From NCBI GenBank assembly GCA_025465385.1, contig JAODNG010000306.1:1-11859 (forward strand): DNA of 11,859 bases, read 5' to 3'. The first letter of the stretch is position 1; every line of letters begins with the position of its first letter. Positions 5,814 to 11,859 of this stretch are shown piece after piece. Source of the DNA: Pseudonocardiales bacterium. Lineage in GTDB: Bacteria; Actinomycetota; Actinomycetes; Mycobacteriales; Pseudonocardiaceae. The translations under genes and the position numbers were made by a program. A model generated the notes under the pieces. It was not told where the DNA came from. It did not search any database and saw only the letters and a program-made list of their open reading frames with translations.

Positions 5814-7103
5814 ATGGTGGTGCAGACGCCTGGAGCGGGCCCGGTGGCGATGGCGCCGCCCGGGCAACTCCGGCTGGGGTGGTGGACACGCGCTGCCGTG
5901 CACGCCGGGCTGGCGACAGCGGGGCTGTCGCGACGGCTGGGCTTGGGCGCCGGGTCGATCATCGGTGGTCGGGTGACGCTGGCTTTGGACCGGCACGCGC
6001 TACGACATCTGGCGGCTGGACGACGAGTCGTCCTCGTGTCCGGAACCAACGGTAAGACCACGACAAGTCATCTGGTGGCGGCGGCGGTACGGACCGCTGG
6101 ACGGGTAGCCCACAACGCCGGTGGGTCGAATATGGCTGATGGTGCGGTGGCGGCGTTGGCCGAGGCGCGAGACACCGAGTATGCAGTGATCGAAGTCGAC
6201 GAGTTGCACTTGGCCGCGGTGGCCGAGGCGGTGGACCCGGCGGTGGTGGTCCTGCTCAATCTGACCCGTGACCAGCTGGACCGAGCAACCGAGGTGGGCG
6301 CCATCGCGTCCGCCGTCGGGCGGGCGCTGGCCCGGCATCCCAGCACGGTGGTGGTGGCTAACGCCGATGATCCGATGGTGGTGTCGGCGGCGGCACTGGC
6401 CAGTCGTCCCATCTGGGTTGCCGCGGGGGCCAGCTGGTTGGGCGATGCGTCCAGCTGCCCGCGCTGTGGTCAGACCCTCACGTTCACCGAGCCTGGCTGG
6501 CAGTGTGCCTGCGGGCTGAGCCGGCCCACTCCAGACTGGTGGATTGAAGACAGCAAGGTATACACCGCAGACGCGGTGCTCCCGCTGGATATTCGACTGC
6601 CAGGCCAGGTCAATCGCAGCAACGCGGCGATGGCGCTCGCTGCTGCCTGCGCTGTCGGTATCTCGGCCGATCAGGCTGCATCAGCTTTGCGCGAGGTCGA
6701 CGTGGTGGCCGGCCGGTACGCCGTGGTGCACCGCGGCGGGCAGGACTTGCGCATGTTGCTGGCCAAGAACCCGGCTGGCTGGGCCGGGATGTTGTCCATG
6801 TTGAGCGAGCCTCGGCCGCTGCTGGTGATCATCAATGCCCGGGAGGCCGACGGGCGGGACACCTCGTGGTTGTGGGACGTCCCATTCGAACACTTCGGCT
6901 CTCGCCAGGTGGTGGCGAGCGGGGAACGCGCGGCGGACCTGGGCGTGCGGCTCAGCTACGCCGGGCTGGATCACTGTACGGTCGCCGACCCGTTAGCCGC
7001 TCTCGAGACGCTGCCGCCGGGACAGATCGACGTGGTAGCCAACTACACCGCGTTTCATCAGTTCCGCCGCCGGCTCAGCCGGGAACGGGAAGCAACCGGA
7101 TGA
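5814..7103 (+). CDS. murT: Lipid II isoglutaminyl synthase, Mur ligase subunit MurT
   Basis: MurT works with GatD to amidate the alpha-carboxyl of D-glutamate in the peptidoglycan stem, using ATP and glutamine, on lipid II at the inner membrane face. The protein is 429 residues, near the usual 410-440. It has the Mur ligase P-loop GTNGKTTT (77-84), the segment NMADGAVAALAEAR, and VIEVDELHLAAV followed by LLNLTRDQLDR. A four-cysteine zinc ribbon (C215, C218, C231, C233), characteristic of MurT and absent from other Mur ligases, is present. The C-terminal domain has DGRDTSWLWD; the first Asp of DTSWLWD is residue 349 in this numbering and matches the Asp that completes the GatD catalytic triad in Staphylococcus aureus MurT. 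The ATG at 5814 is chosen because it follows AGGGTGGGG; an open frame extends upstream to 5640 but would overlap the DMT gene and lacks family similarity. The stop overlaps gatD (ATGA). Confidence 0.93.
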   Translation: MVVQTPGAGPVAMAPPGQLRLGWWTRAAVHAGLATAGLSRRLGLGAGSIIGGRVTLALDRHALRHLAAGRRVVLVSGTNGKTTTSHLVAAAVRTAGRVAHNAGGSNMADGAVAALAEARDTEYAVIEVDELHLAAVAEAVDPAVVVLLNLTRDQLDRATEVGAIASAVGRALARHPSTVVVANADDPMVVSAAALASRPIWVAAGASWLGDASSCPRCGQTLTFTEPGWQCACGLSRPTPDWWIEDSKVYTADAVLPLDIRLPGQVNRSNAAMALAAACAVGISADQAASALREVDVVAGRYAVVHRGGQDLRMLLAKNPAGWAGMLSMLSEPRPLLVIINAREADGRDTSWLWDVPFEHFGSRQVVASGERAADLGVRLSYAGLDHCTVADPLAALETLPPGQIDVVANYTAFHQFRRRLSREREATG

Positions 7104-7828
7104 GCGGGGAGTCCACGGTCGAGATCGGCCTCCTGCTACCCGATGTCCTGGGCACCTACTCCGATGCTGGCAACGCCACGATATTGGCCCAACGGCTGCG
7201 CTGGCGTGGCATTGCGGCCGAGATACGTACCATCACGGCTCGCGACGTTCCGCCGACCAGTTGCGCGGTGTATCTGCTGGGTGGCGGCGAGGACACAGCT
7301 CAGCTATTCGCCGCAGACTGGCTACGTCGCCATGATCAGCTACGCCGGACGCTGGAAACCCGCGCGGTGACGCTGGCCGTGTGCGCCGGGCTGCAGATCC
7401 TGGGCCGCTCGATGAGTGACTCCAAAGGTCAACACTATCCGGGGTTGGACTTGTTGGATATCACCACCGCGCCCGGCCGCCAACGCGCGGTCGGCGAGGT
7501 AGTCGCCACCTGCGCGGTGCCCGGCGTCGGTTCGTTGACCGGTTTCGAGAACCACCGCGGCGTCACCACCCTAGGGTCGGGCACCGCTCCGTTGGGACGG
7601 GTGCTCACCGGCACCGGCAACGGCACCGGCGAGGGTACGAGGTATCGCGGCGAAGGTGTCCTCACCGAACGCATCATCGGCACTTACCTGCACGGCCCCG
7701 TGCTGGCCCGCAACCCAGCCCTGGCCGACTACATCCTGCGCCAAGCAACCGGCCAGACGCTGGCCCCCCTAGACCTCCCCGACCAAGCCGCCCTGCGTCA
7801 TACCTACCTGGGCCGCACCTCCCGGTAA
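7100..7828 (+). CDS. gatD: Lipid II isoglutaminyl synthase, glutamine amidotransferase subunit GatD
   Basis: GatD is the class I glutaminase (CobB/CobQ-like) that releases ammonia from glutamine and passes it to MurT for amidation of lipid II. The protein is 242 residues, the normal size. The nucleophile is C95 in LAVCAGLQILG and the catalytic histidine is H198 in GTYLHGPVLARNP. There is no Glu after the His in the usual place, which fits the family: the third residue comes from MurT. Other family blocks are LLPDVLGTYSDAGNATILA at the N-terminus, YLLGGGEDTAQ and TGFENHRGVT. A Gly/Thr-rich loop at about 171-180 is encoded by short repeated codons. The ATG at 7100 overlaps the murT stop, so translation is coupled. 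Confidence 0.93.
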   Translation: MSGESTVEIGLLLPDVLGTYSDAGNATILAQRLRWRGIAAEIRTITARDVPPTSCAVYLLGGGEDTAQLFAADWLRRHDQLRRTLETRAVTLAVCAGLQILGRSMSDSKGQHYPGLDLLDITTAPGRQRAVGEVVATCAVPGVGSLTGFENHRGVTTLGSGTAPLGRVLTGTGNGTGEGTRYRGEGVLTERIIGTYLHGPVLARNPALADYILRQATGQTLAPLDLPDQAALRHTYLGRTSR

Positions 7829-7853
7829 CTCCTGTTACTCGCGTTCTGGTCAG

Positions 7854-8780
7854 TCAGTGCGCAACGAGCCAGATCAGGCTGGCGGTGCCGAAGAGAACGC
7901 AGTACACCGCGAACGGGGTGAGGGTGCGGGTCTCGAAGTAACGGGTCAGGAAGCGGACCGCCAGGTAAGCACTGACGAACGAGGCGATGCTGCCGGCGAT
8001 GATCGGTCCGTGGATGCCGGCGCCGAGTGGGCCCACCAGGTCGGGGATCTTCAGTGCACCGGCGGCCAGGATGACCGGGGTGGCCAGCAGGAAGGAGAAG
8101 CGGGCGGCGTCCTCATGAGACAGCCCGCGCAGCAGTCCGGCGGCCATCGTCACGCCGGACCGGCTCAGCCCCGGCAACAGCGCCAGCACCTGGGCGGAAC
8201 CGATCAGGGTGGCCCGCCCGAGGGACATCTGGGCCAGCCGGGCATCCGCGGCGGCGTCGACCTCTCGCGCTGAACCGGGTCCGCCCGCTGCGGTCGTCGC
8301 CGGCGCCGGGAGGGGGATGTCAGCCCGTCGGCGGAGCAGTTCCGCGCCGTAGAGCACCACCCCGTTGGCGATCAGGAACGCTGCGGCCGGGATCGGTCGG
8401 CCCAACGTGGTACGGAACAGATGCTCCAGCAGCAGGCCACAGATGCCGACTGGGATGGTTCCGACGATCAGCAGCCAGGCGAGTCGCTCACCGGGCGTGC
8501 GGAGTCGCCGGTAGCGCAGCGAGCTGACGAAGCCGGCGACGATGCGTAGCCAGTCCCGCCAAAAGAAGACCAGCAGCGCCACGGCGGTCGCCACGTGCAG
8601 CCCGACGATGAACGCCAAATAGGGCGATTCCGACGCTGAGACGTTCAGGTCGTGTGCCCAGCGACCGCCTACCAGCGCCGGAACCAGGATGGAGTGCCCC
8701 AGGCTGGAAACCGGGAACAGCTCGGTGACGCCTTGGAAGGCGCCCACCACGATCGCTTCAAGATAGGTCAGCTCACTCAC
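7854..8780 (-). CDS. uppP: Undecaprenyl-diphosphate phosphatase (UppP/BacA family)
   Basis: This 308-residue integral membrane protein hydrolyses undecaprenyl diphosphate to the monophosphate, recycling the lipid carrier for peptidoglycan and other wall polymers; extra copies often confer bacitracin tolerance. Motif 1 is QGVTELFPVSSLGHS (16-30), keeping the QxxxE glutamates/glutamine, Ser25, Ser26 and His29. Motif 2 is PGLSRSGVT (203-211) with Arg207. Motif 1 is unusual: canonical proteins read TEFLPVSSSGH or TEFLPVSSTGH. A hydrophilic insert rich in Ala, Pro and Gly lies between helices near residues 155-185. The GTG at 8780 is preferred over an upstream ATG because AAGGAG lies 4 bases before it and the product then starts like the family. 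It is convergent with gatD (25-base gap) and divergent from corA. The sequence differs from the usual mycobacterial UppP and may be a second copy. Confidence 0.9.
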   Translation of the reverse strand: MSELTYLEAIVVGAFQGVTELFPVSSLGHSILVPALVGGRWAHDLNVSASESPYLAFIVGLHVATAVALLVFFWRDWLRIVAGFVSSLRYRRLRTPGERLAWLLIVGTIPVGICGLLLEHLFRTTLGRPIPAAAFLIANGVVLYGAELLRRRADIPLPAPATTAAGGPGSAREVDAAADARLAQMSLGRATLIGSAQVLALLPGLSRSGVTMAAGLLRGLSHEDAARFSFLLATPVILAAGALKIPDLVGPLGAGIHGPIIAGSIASFVSAYLAVRFLTRYFETRTLTPFAVYCVLFGTASLIWLVAH

Positions 8781-8784
8781 AGGT

Positions 8785-8790
8785 CTCCTT
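8785..8790 (-). promoter_or_regulatory. Strong ribosome binding site deciding the uppP GTG start
   Basis: AAGGAG on the minus strand lies 4 bases before GTG 8780-8778. It supports this start over the longer frame beginning at 8810. Confidence 0.65.
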
Positions 8791-8810
8791 CGCGTGGCGT
8801 GGCGCCGCAC

Positions 8811-8829
8811 GGCGGCCCGGCAAGCCGCC
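8811..8829. repeat. Inverted repeat between divergent uppP and corA
   Basis: GGCGGC-CCGGCAA-GCCGCC has 6-bp perfect arms and a 7-base loop. It sits in the 64-bp region shared by uppP and corA, just upstream of the corA -10 box. It may be a stem in the uppP leader mRNA or a binding site; chance in G+C-rich DNA is not excluded. Confidence 0.35.
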
Positions 8830-8832
8830 TTC

Positions 8833-8838
8833 TAGCCT
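8833..8838 (+). promoter_or_regulatory. Putative leaderless -10 box of corA
   Basis: TAGCCT followed by six bases (GCCGGT) and the ATG at 8845. There is no Shine-Dalgarno sequence, so the transcript is probably leaderless. Confidence 0.55.
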
Positions 8839-8844
8839 GCCGGT

Positions 8845-9816
8845 ATGACACATACGCGGCTGTACCGTAGCGGTGTTCTCGAGCTCGAAAACTTTCCGGT
8901 GCAGGACATCTCCGACTACATCAGGCAGCCGGGCGTCACGGTGTGGCTGGACATGTGCGCGCCCGACGCGGATGGCCTCGCCGCGATCAGCGAGGAGCTT
9001 GACCTGCACCGGCTCGCTGTCGAGGATGCCGTCCAAGAACGCCAACGCCCGAAGCTTGACCGGTACCACAGCCACCTGTTCGTCACCGCCTACGCCGTCG
9101 AGCTGGACATGGCCACCGGGGAACTGGAGACCTATGAGGTGGCGGTGTTCGTCACCCACAACGCGTTGGTCACCGTGCGTAAATCAGACCAGTTCGACAT
9201 CAACGGTGTGATAGCCCGCTGGGACGCCTCACCAGACCTGGCCAAACACGGGGTCTCGTTCCTGCTGCATGGTTTGCTCGACTACGTAGTCGACGGCCAC
9301 TTCACCGCCGTGCAGACCCTCGACGATGAAATCGAAACGCTAGAAGATCAGCTGTTCGACGACAAGCGCCCTGATTGGGCCGTGCAACGACGATCGTTCG
9401 AGCTGCGTAAGAGTCTCGTGCAGCTGCGCCGGGTTGTGCTGCCGATGCGCGAGGTCGTGAACTCCCTCATGCGTCGTGACCTGCACACCTTTGACGAGGC
9501 AATGACGCCCTATTACCAGGACGTGTATGACCACATACTCCGGGCCACCGAGTGGACCGAGAGCTTGCGCGACTTGGTCTCCGCCATCCTGGAGACCAAC
9601 CTGACCATCCAAGGCAACCGGCTCAATGTGATCACCAAGCAGGTCACCAGCTGGGCCGCCATCATTGCGGTACCGACCGCCATCACCGGGTTCTACGGGC
9701 AGAACGTGCCCTATCCCGGGTTTGGCCAAGCATCCGGGTTCTACGCCTCGACCATCATGATTGTCGTGCTCTCGGTCGGGCTGTACGTGCTGTTTCGCCG
9801 GCGCGACTGGATCTAG
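8845..9816 (+). CDS. corA: CorA-family divalent metal ion channel with GQN signature
   Basis: The 323-residue protein has the CorA plan: a soluble alpha/beta N-terminal funnel domain (1-130) containing LDLHRLAVEDAVQERQRPKL and YEVAVFVTHNALVTVRKS, a long helical stalk (about 150-265) with FELRKSLVQLRRVVLPMRE, and two C-terminal membrane helices (about 268-284 and 298-315), ending in the basic RRRDWI. It forms pentameric channels that carry Mg2+ and sometimes Co2+ or Ni2+ inward. The loop between the helices, which lines the pore entrance, reads YGQN (284-287) in place of the classical YGMN. The residues around it (NVPYPGF) fit actinobacterial CorA-like proteins. Methionine to glutamine could alter selectivity, so the ion is not certain. 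The start lies 6 bases after TAGCCT with no ribosome binding site. Confidence 0.9.
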   Translation: MTHTRLYRSGVLELENFPVQDISDYIRQPGVTVWLDMCAPDADGLAAISEELDLHRLAVEDAVQERQRPKLDRYHSHLFVTAYAVELDMATGELETYEVAVFVTHNALVTVRKSDQFDINGVIARWDASPDLAKHGVSFLLHGLLDYVVDGHFTAVQTLDDEIETLEDQLFDDKRPDWAVQRRSFELRKSLVQLRRVVLPMREVVNSLMRRDLHTFDEAMTPYYQDVYDHILRATEWTESLRDLVSAILETNLTIQGNRLNVITKQVTSWAAIIAVPTAITGFYGQNVPYPGFGQASGFYASTIMIVVLSVGLYVLFRRRDWI

Positions 9817-9872
9817 CGCTCGCTGGACCTTGGCACTCTACCGGGCTAACCAGACATCACTAATACCTCGTT

Positions 9873-10464
9873 CTGGTCCTGGACGACCTGCACGAGTCGC
9901 AACCAGCAACCGGCTGTCCGTGCTGCTCTCCGCGCTGCGCGATGTGTTGCAGCCGCGGCCGGCAGGTGACGATCCATTGATCAGTACCGGCGGGGCGGTG
10001 TCGTTAAACCGTGCTTTGGTCAGCATCGACGTCGATGAATTCCTCACCCGAGCCACCGCTGCCCTCAGCGCCGAGCGGTCCAGGGAGCCGGACGTCACCG
10101 CGCGCGACTCGCCGCCGCCGTTGCCGCCCATACCGGAGATTTCCTCGAAGATGACCCATACCACGAGTGGGCTGCTGCGCTGGCCGAAGAGATCCGGGCT
10201 ACCCACATCGCCCTACTGCGGGCATTGGCTGCCCGGCTGCACGACGCGGGAGACACCGACGCGGTCGTGCAGCACGCGCTATGCCTGCTCGAGCAGGACT
10301 GTTACGACGAGGAGGCGCACCTCAACCTTGTCGGGGTCCTGCTCCACGCGGGACGCCTCGCCGAGGCACGCCGACACTACGAGAGCTATGTCCGCCGAAT
10401 GACGGAGATAGGTATAACACCGCGCCCACTATCAGCGATGCCATCGCGACGACAACCAAGCTAA
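9873..10464 (+). pseudogene. Frameshifted, 5'-truncated remnant of an AfsR/SARP-type regulator with BTAD domain
   Basis: In one frame the DNA encodes the end of an AfsR/DnrI-type domain: SNRLSVLLSALRDVLQP, then ISTGGAVSLNRALVSIDVDEFL, then ALSAERSREPDVTARD. From about 10099-10106 the similarity jumps to another frame: ARLAAAVAAHTGDFLEDDPY, then HEWAAALAEEIRATHIALLRA, then a BTAD domain with ALCLLEQDCYDEEAHLNLVG and LHAGRLAEARRHYESYVRRM, ending ITPRPL before TAA at 10462. The break lies in a CGCGCG run and corresponds to a 1-base loss or 2-base gain. The DNA-binding part expected upstream is missing; corA ends only about 60 bases earlier. Intact relatives are large signal-responsive regulators. 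The stop lies 3 bases from the end of the beta-propeller gene on the other strand. A sequencing error could account for the frameshift but not for the missing 5' part. Confidence 0.72.
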
Positions 10465-10467
10465 CGT

Positions 10468-11469
10468 CTAGGACGGGCGGATCACTGTCACGGTGCCGTC
10501 GCCTCTGGCGGTGACGTAAGCGGTGCTGTCGGGCGCGATGGCCACCTCATCCGGGTCGAAACCGACGAACGACGAGCCGAGCACCGCTCCCTTGGCGGTG
10601 TCGATCACAGTCATGGTGCCCTCGGCGACGTTAACCACGAAGGCGTGGTGGCTATCGGAGTCCACTGCCAGACCACGCGGGTTAATGCCCACTGGAATCG
10701 TGCTATTGACCTTCATTAGCATGTTGTAAAGGTTCACGCCGACCTGATTGGGAAGGTTGATCACGCTTATGTTGTTGTCCCCGAAGTTCGTCACGTAAGC
10801 GTGACGGCCGTCGCGGTCGATCGCAATCTTCTGCGGAGCCCGGCCGACCAGAATGGTGCGGACCAGCTTCTGGGTATGCACGTCGATCACGCTGACTGAG
10901 TTGCTACCACTGTTGGTCACGTAGGCGAACTCACCCTTGGGATCAATCGCGACCCCGTCCGGGTGGACGCCGACCGGCACGGTACCGACCAGCTTGAGAG
11001 TCGCGGTATTGATCACGCTGAGGGTATTGCCGTAGTAGTCGGTGGTGAAGGCGTAGTGGTCCCGGGGGAAGACCGTCACCGCGGTGGGGTTCACGCCGAC
11101 AGCAACAGTTTTGATCACTTTCCCAGTAGCGGTGTCGACGACGCTCACCGAGTTCTCGGAGTAGTTGGTCACCAAGGCGTGCCGGCTGTCTGGGTCGACC
11201 GCCACTCCGCGGGGGTTGGCGCCGACGCGGATGCGTCCGACCTCCTTCCGGCTCGCAGTGTCAATCACCAGCAGCGCATTGTCGGCGAAGCTCACCACGT
11301 AGGCATGCTTGCCGTCCGGGTCGACCGCCACTCCTCGGGGGTCCCCGCCGACCATCACGGTCGGATTCGGGTTATCCGCCGCAACGGCGGTGCTATCCCC
11401 ACCGGCCACAGTGGCAGCAGTGACGACCGCCAGCACCGGCACGAGCTCCGCTACCAACCGTCGAGTCAC
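10468..11469 (-). CDS. Secreted seven-blade YVTN/NHL-type beta-propeller protein
   Basis: The 333-residue product starts with MTRRLVAELVPVLAVVTAAT and reaches a probable signal-peptidase site at AVA-ADN (about residue 32), so it should be exported. The rest is seven tandem units of about 42-50 residues with the pattern VG-x-NPRGVAVDPDG-x-x-AYVTN-x-x-x-NSVSVIDT-x-T-x-K-x-V. Seven units make a full propeller disc. One unit (the fifth) carries an extra stretch NQVGVNLYNMLMKVN. Such proteins serve as binding scaffolds, sometimes in the S-layer or wall; no catalytic residues are evident. The GTG at 11467-11469 gives a good signal peptide but has no ribosome binding site; an upstream in-frame CTG preceded by GGGGAG is an alternative. 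The gene is 163 bases downstream of the histidine kinase gene on the same strand. Function unknown. Confidence 0.82.
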   Translation of the reverse strand: MTRRLVAELVPVLAVVTAATVAGGDSTAVAADNPNPTVMVGGDPRGVAVDPDGKHAYVVSFADNALLVIDTASRKEVGRIRVGANPRGVAVDPDSRHALVTNYSENSVSVVDTATGKVIKTVAVGVNPTAVTVFPRDHYAFTTDYYGNTLSVINTATLKLVGTVPVGVHPDGVAIDPKGEFAYVTNSGSNSVSVIDVHTQKLVRTILVGRAPQKIAIDRDGRHAYVTNFGDNNISVINLPNQVGVNLYNMLMKVNSTIPVGINPRGLAVDSDSHHAFVVNVAEGTMTVIDTAKGAVLGSSFVGFDPDEVAIAPDSTAYVTARGDGTVTVIRPS

Positions 11470-11601
11470 AATAGGGACCAGGCTGACAGTCTTGCTATTA
11501 CGGTGCCTCGCTGCTGATCGGATCGTCAGGCAGGTCTCCCCTTGATCGCCGACGTACGGCCACGCCACAGGGAGTAACGACCGTGTCGCTCTCGCGTTTC
11601 G
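11470..11601. other. Spacer between histidine kinase and beta-propeller gene
   Basis: The spacer carries no gene. The frame of the propeller gene stays open through it and into the kinase gene, but the translation is Arg/Ala-rich with no family features, so it is treated as noncoding. A TAATAG at 11495-11500 on the minus strand might be part of a promoter; this is weak. Confidence 0.4.
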
Positions 11602-11629
11602 CCCCGCGCCGCAGTCCGTTATTGCGGGG
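11602..11629 (-). terminator. Hairpin just after the histidine kinase gene, possible terminator
   Basis: CCCCGC and GCGGGG (6-bp stem, about 16-base loop) begin 3 bases after the kinase stop on the minus strand. An alternative stem CCGCA/TGCGG is nested inside. No T-run follows. It could end the kinase transcript before the propeller gene. Confidence 0.35.
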
Positions 11630-11632
11630 AGG

Positions 11633-11859
11633 TCACGCCAACGGCAACAGGGCCCTGAAGGTGGTGCCGTGTAGGGCGGCGGTATGCAGCTCGATACGGC
11701 CGTTGTGGGCCTCGAGGATGGCCGCGGTGATTGCCAGGCCGAGCCCCGAGCCACCGCGGTCGTGGGTGCGGCGGGGATCGAAGCTGTGGAACCGGTCGAA
11801 CACATGCGAGGCCTGGTCGGGCGGGATGCCGGGACCCTCGTCATGAACCTCCAGCACAC
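11633..11859 (-). CDS. Sensor histidine kinase, C-terminal ATPase domain (partial)
   Basis: Only the last 74 or so residues are in the window; the gene starts beyond the right edge. They contain the end of the HATPase domain: VHDEGPGIP (G1 box), HVFDRFHSFDP (F box), GGSGLGLAI (G2 box) and the closing strands GRIELHT and TTFRALLPLA. This is an EnvZ/OmpR-class two-component kinase, which autophosphorylates on a histidine not seen here. The sensor domain and partner regulator are outside the window, so the signal is unknown. Confidence 0.9.
   Translation of the reverse strand, partial: VLEVHDEGPGIPPDQASHVFDRFHSFDPRRTHDRGGSGLGLAITAAILEAHNGRIELHTAALHGTTFRALLPLA

Noticed and set aside
6866..7099. 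Longer GatD beginning within murT
   Set aside because: The GatD family starts at LLPD shortly after 7100, and the ATGA overlap is the standard coupling.
7608..7634. Short GGCACCGGC direct repeats inside gatD
   Set aside because: They encode a Gly/Thr-rich loop that GatD proteins commonly have at this place; no separate element is needed.
10468..11400. Tandem DNA repeats of about 126 bases
   Set aside because: They are the coding repeats of the beta-propeller blades, diverged at DNA level, not a CRISPR array or satellite.
11470..11859. Upstream extension of the beta-propeller frame to the window edge
   Set aside because: It runs antisense-like through the histidine kinase gene in another frame of the same strand, and its translation is low-complexity; the signal peptide begins at 11469.
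1..11859. Insertion sequences, integrases, tRNA genes, CRISPR arrays or toxin-antitoxin pairs
   Set aside because: None could be recognised on either strand; no transposase-like protein or terminal repeats were seen.

Overview
The window is G+C-rich DNA, roughly two thirds by eye. Codon choice, frequent GTG starts, TANNNT-type -10 boxes sitting 6-9 bases before start codons (leaderless transcripts), a MurT/GatD lipid II amidotransferase pair, and an actinobacterial RRHVD-type sulfur leader peptide all point to an actinomycete. A mycobacterium or close relative is most likely, but the species cannot be fixed from the sequence alone.

Layout. At the left edge (minus strand) is a truncated SsuA/nitrate/taurine-type solute-binding lipoprotein, preceded by a 27-codon leader peptide that is probably leaderless. 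Divergent from it is a BlaI/MecI-family repressor whose stop overlaps the start of a small membrane M56-type metallopeptidase (1193-2478). Next comes a GT28/MGDG-synthase-like glycosyltransferase (2637-3764). It overlaps tail-to-tail with a CE4 polysaccharide deacetylase on the minus strand. A DMT-family membrane transporter follows (4766-5728), then the translationally coupled murT-gatD pair (5814-7828), then an undecaprenyl-diphosphate phosphatase on the minus strand. A CorA-type metal channel is divergent from that. The right part holds a frameshifted, 5'-truncated remnant of an AfsR/SARP-type regulator with a BTAD domain, a probably secreted seven-blade YVTN beta-propeller protein on the minus strand, and the last part of a sensor histidine kinase running off the right edge.

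How the genes fit together. Most of the middle (1193-8780) concerns the cell envelope: a stress-type repressor/protease pair, a lipid-glycosylating enzyme, a glycan deacetylase, a permease, lipid II amidation, and recycling of the undecaprenyl carrier. The main regulatory observation is a near-identical dyad (TACAC-N-CTGTAGG core, 13 of 15 bases shared) lying on the putative promoters of both the glycosyltransferase and the DMT transporter, with a degenerate third version near a candidate blaI promoter. Its TACA...TGTA arms are what the BlaI/MecI/CopY family is known to bind, so these genes may form a local BlaI regulon. That link is inference. At the left edge, the leader peptide suggests sulfur-linked control of the solute-binding protein gene.
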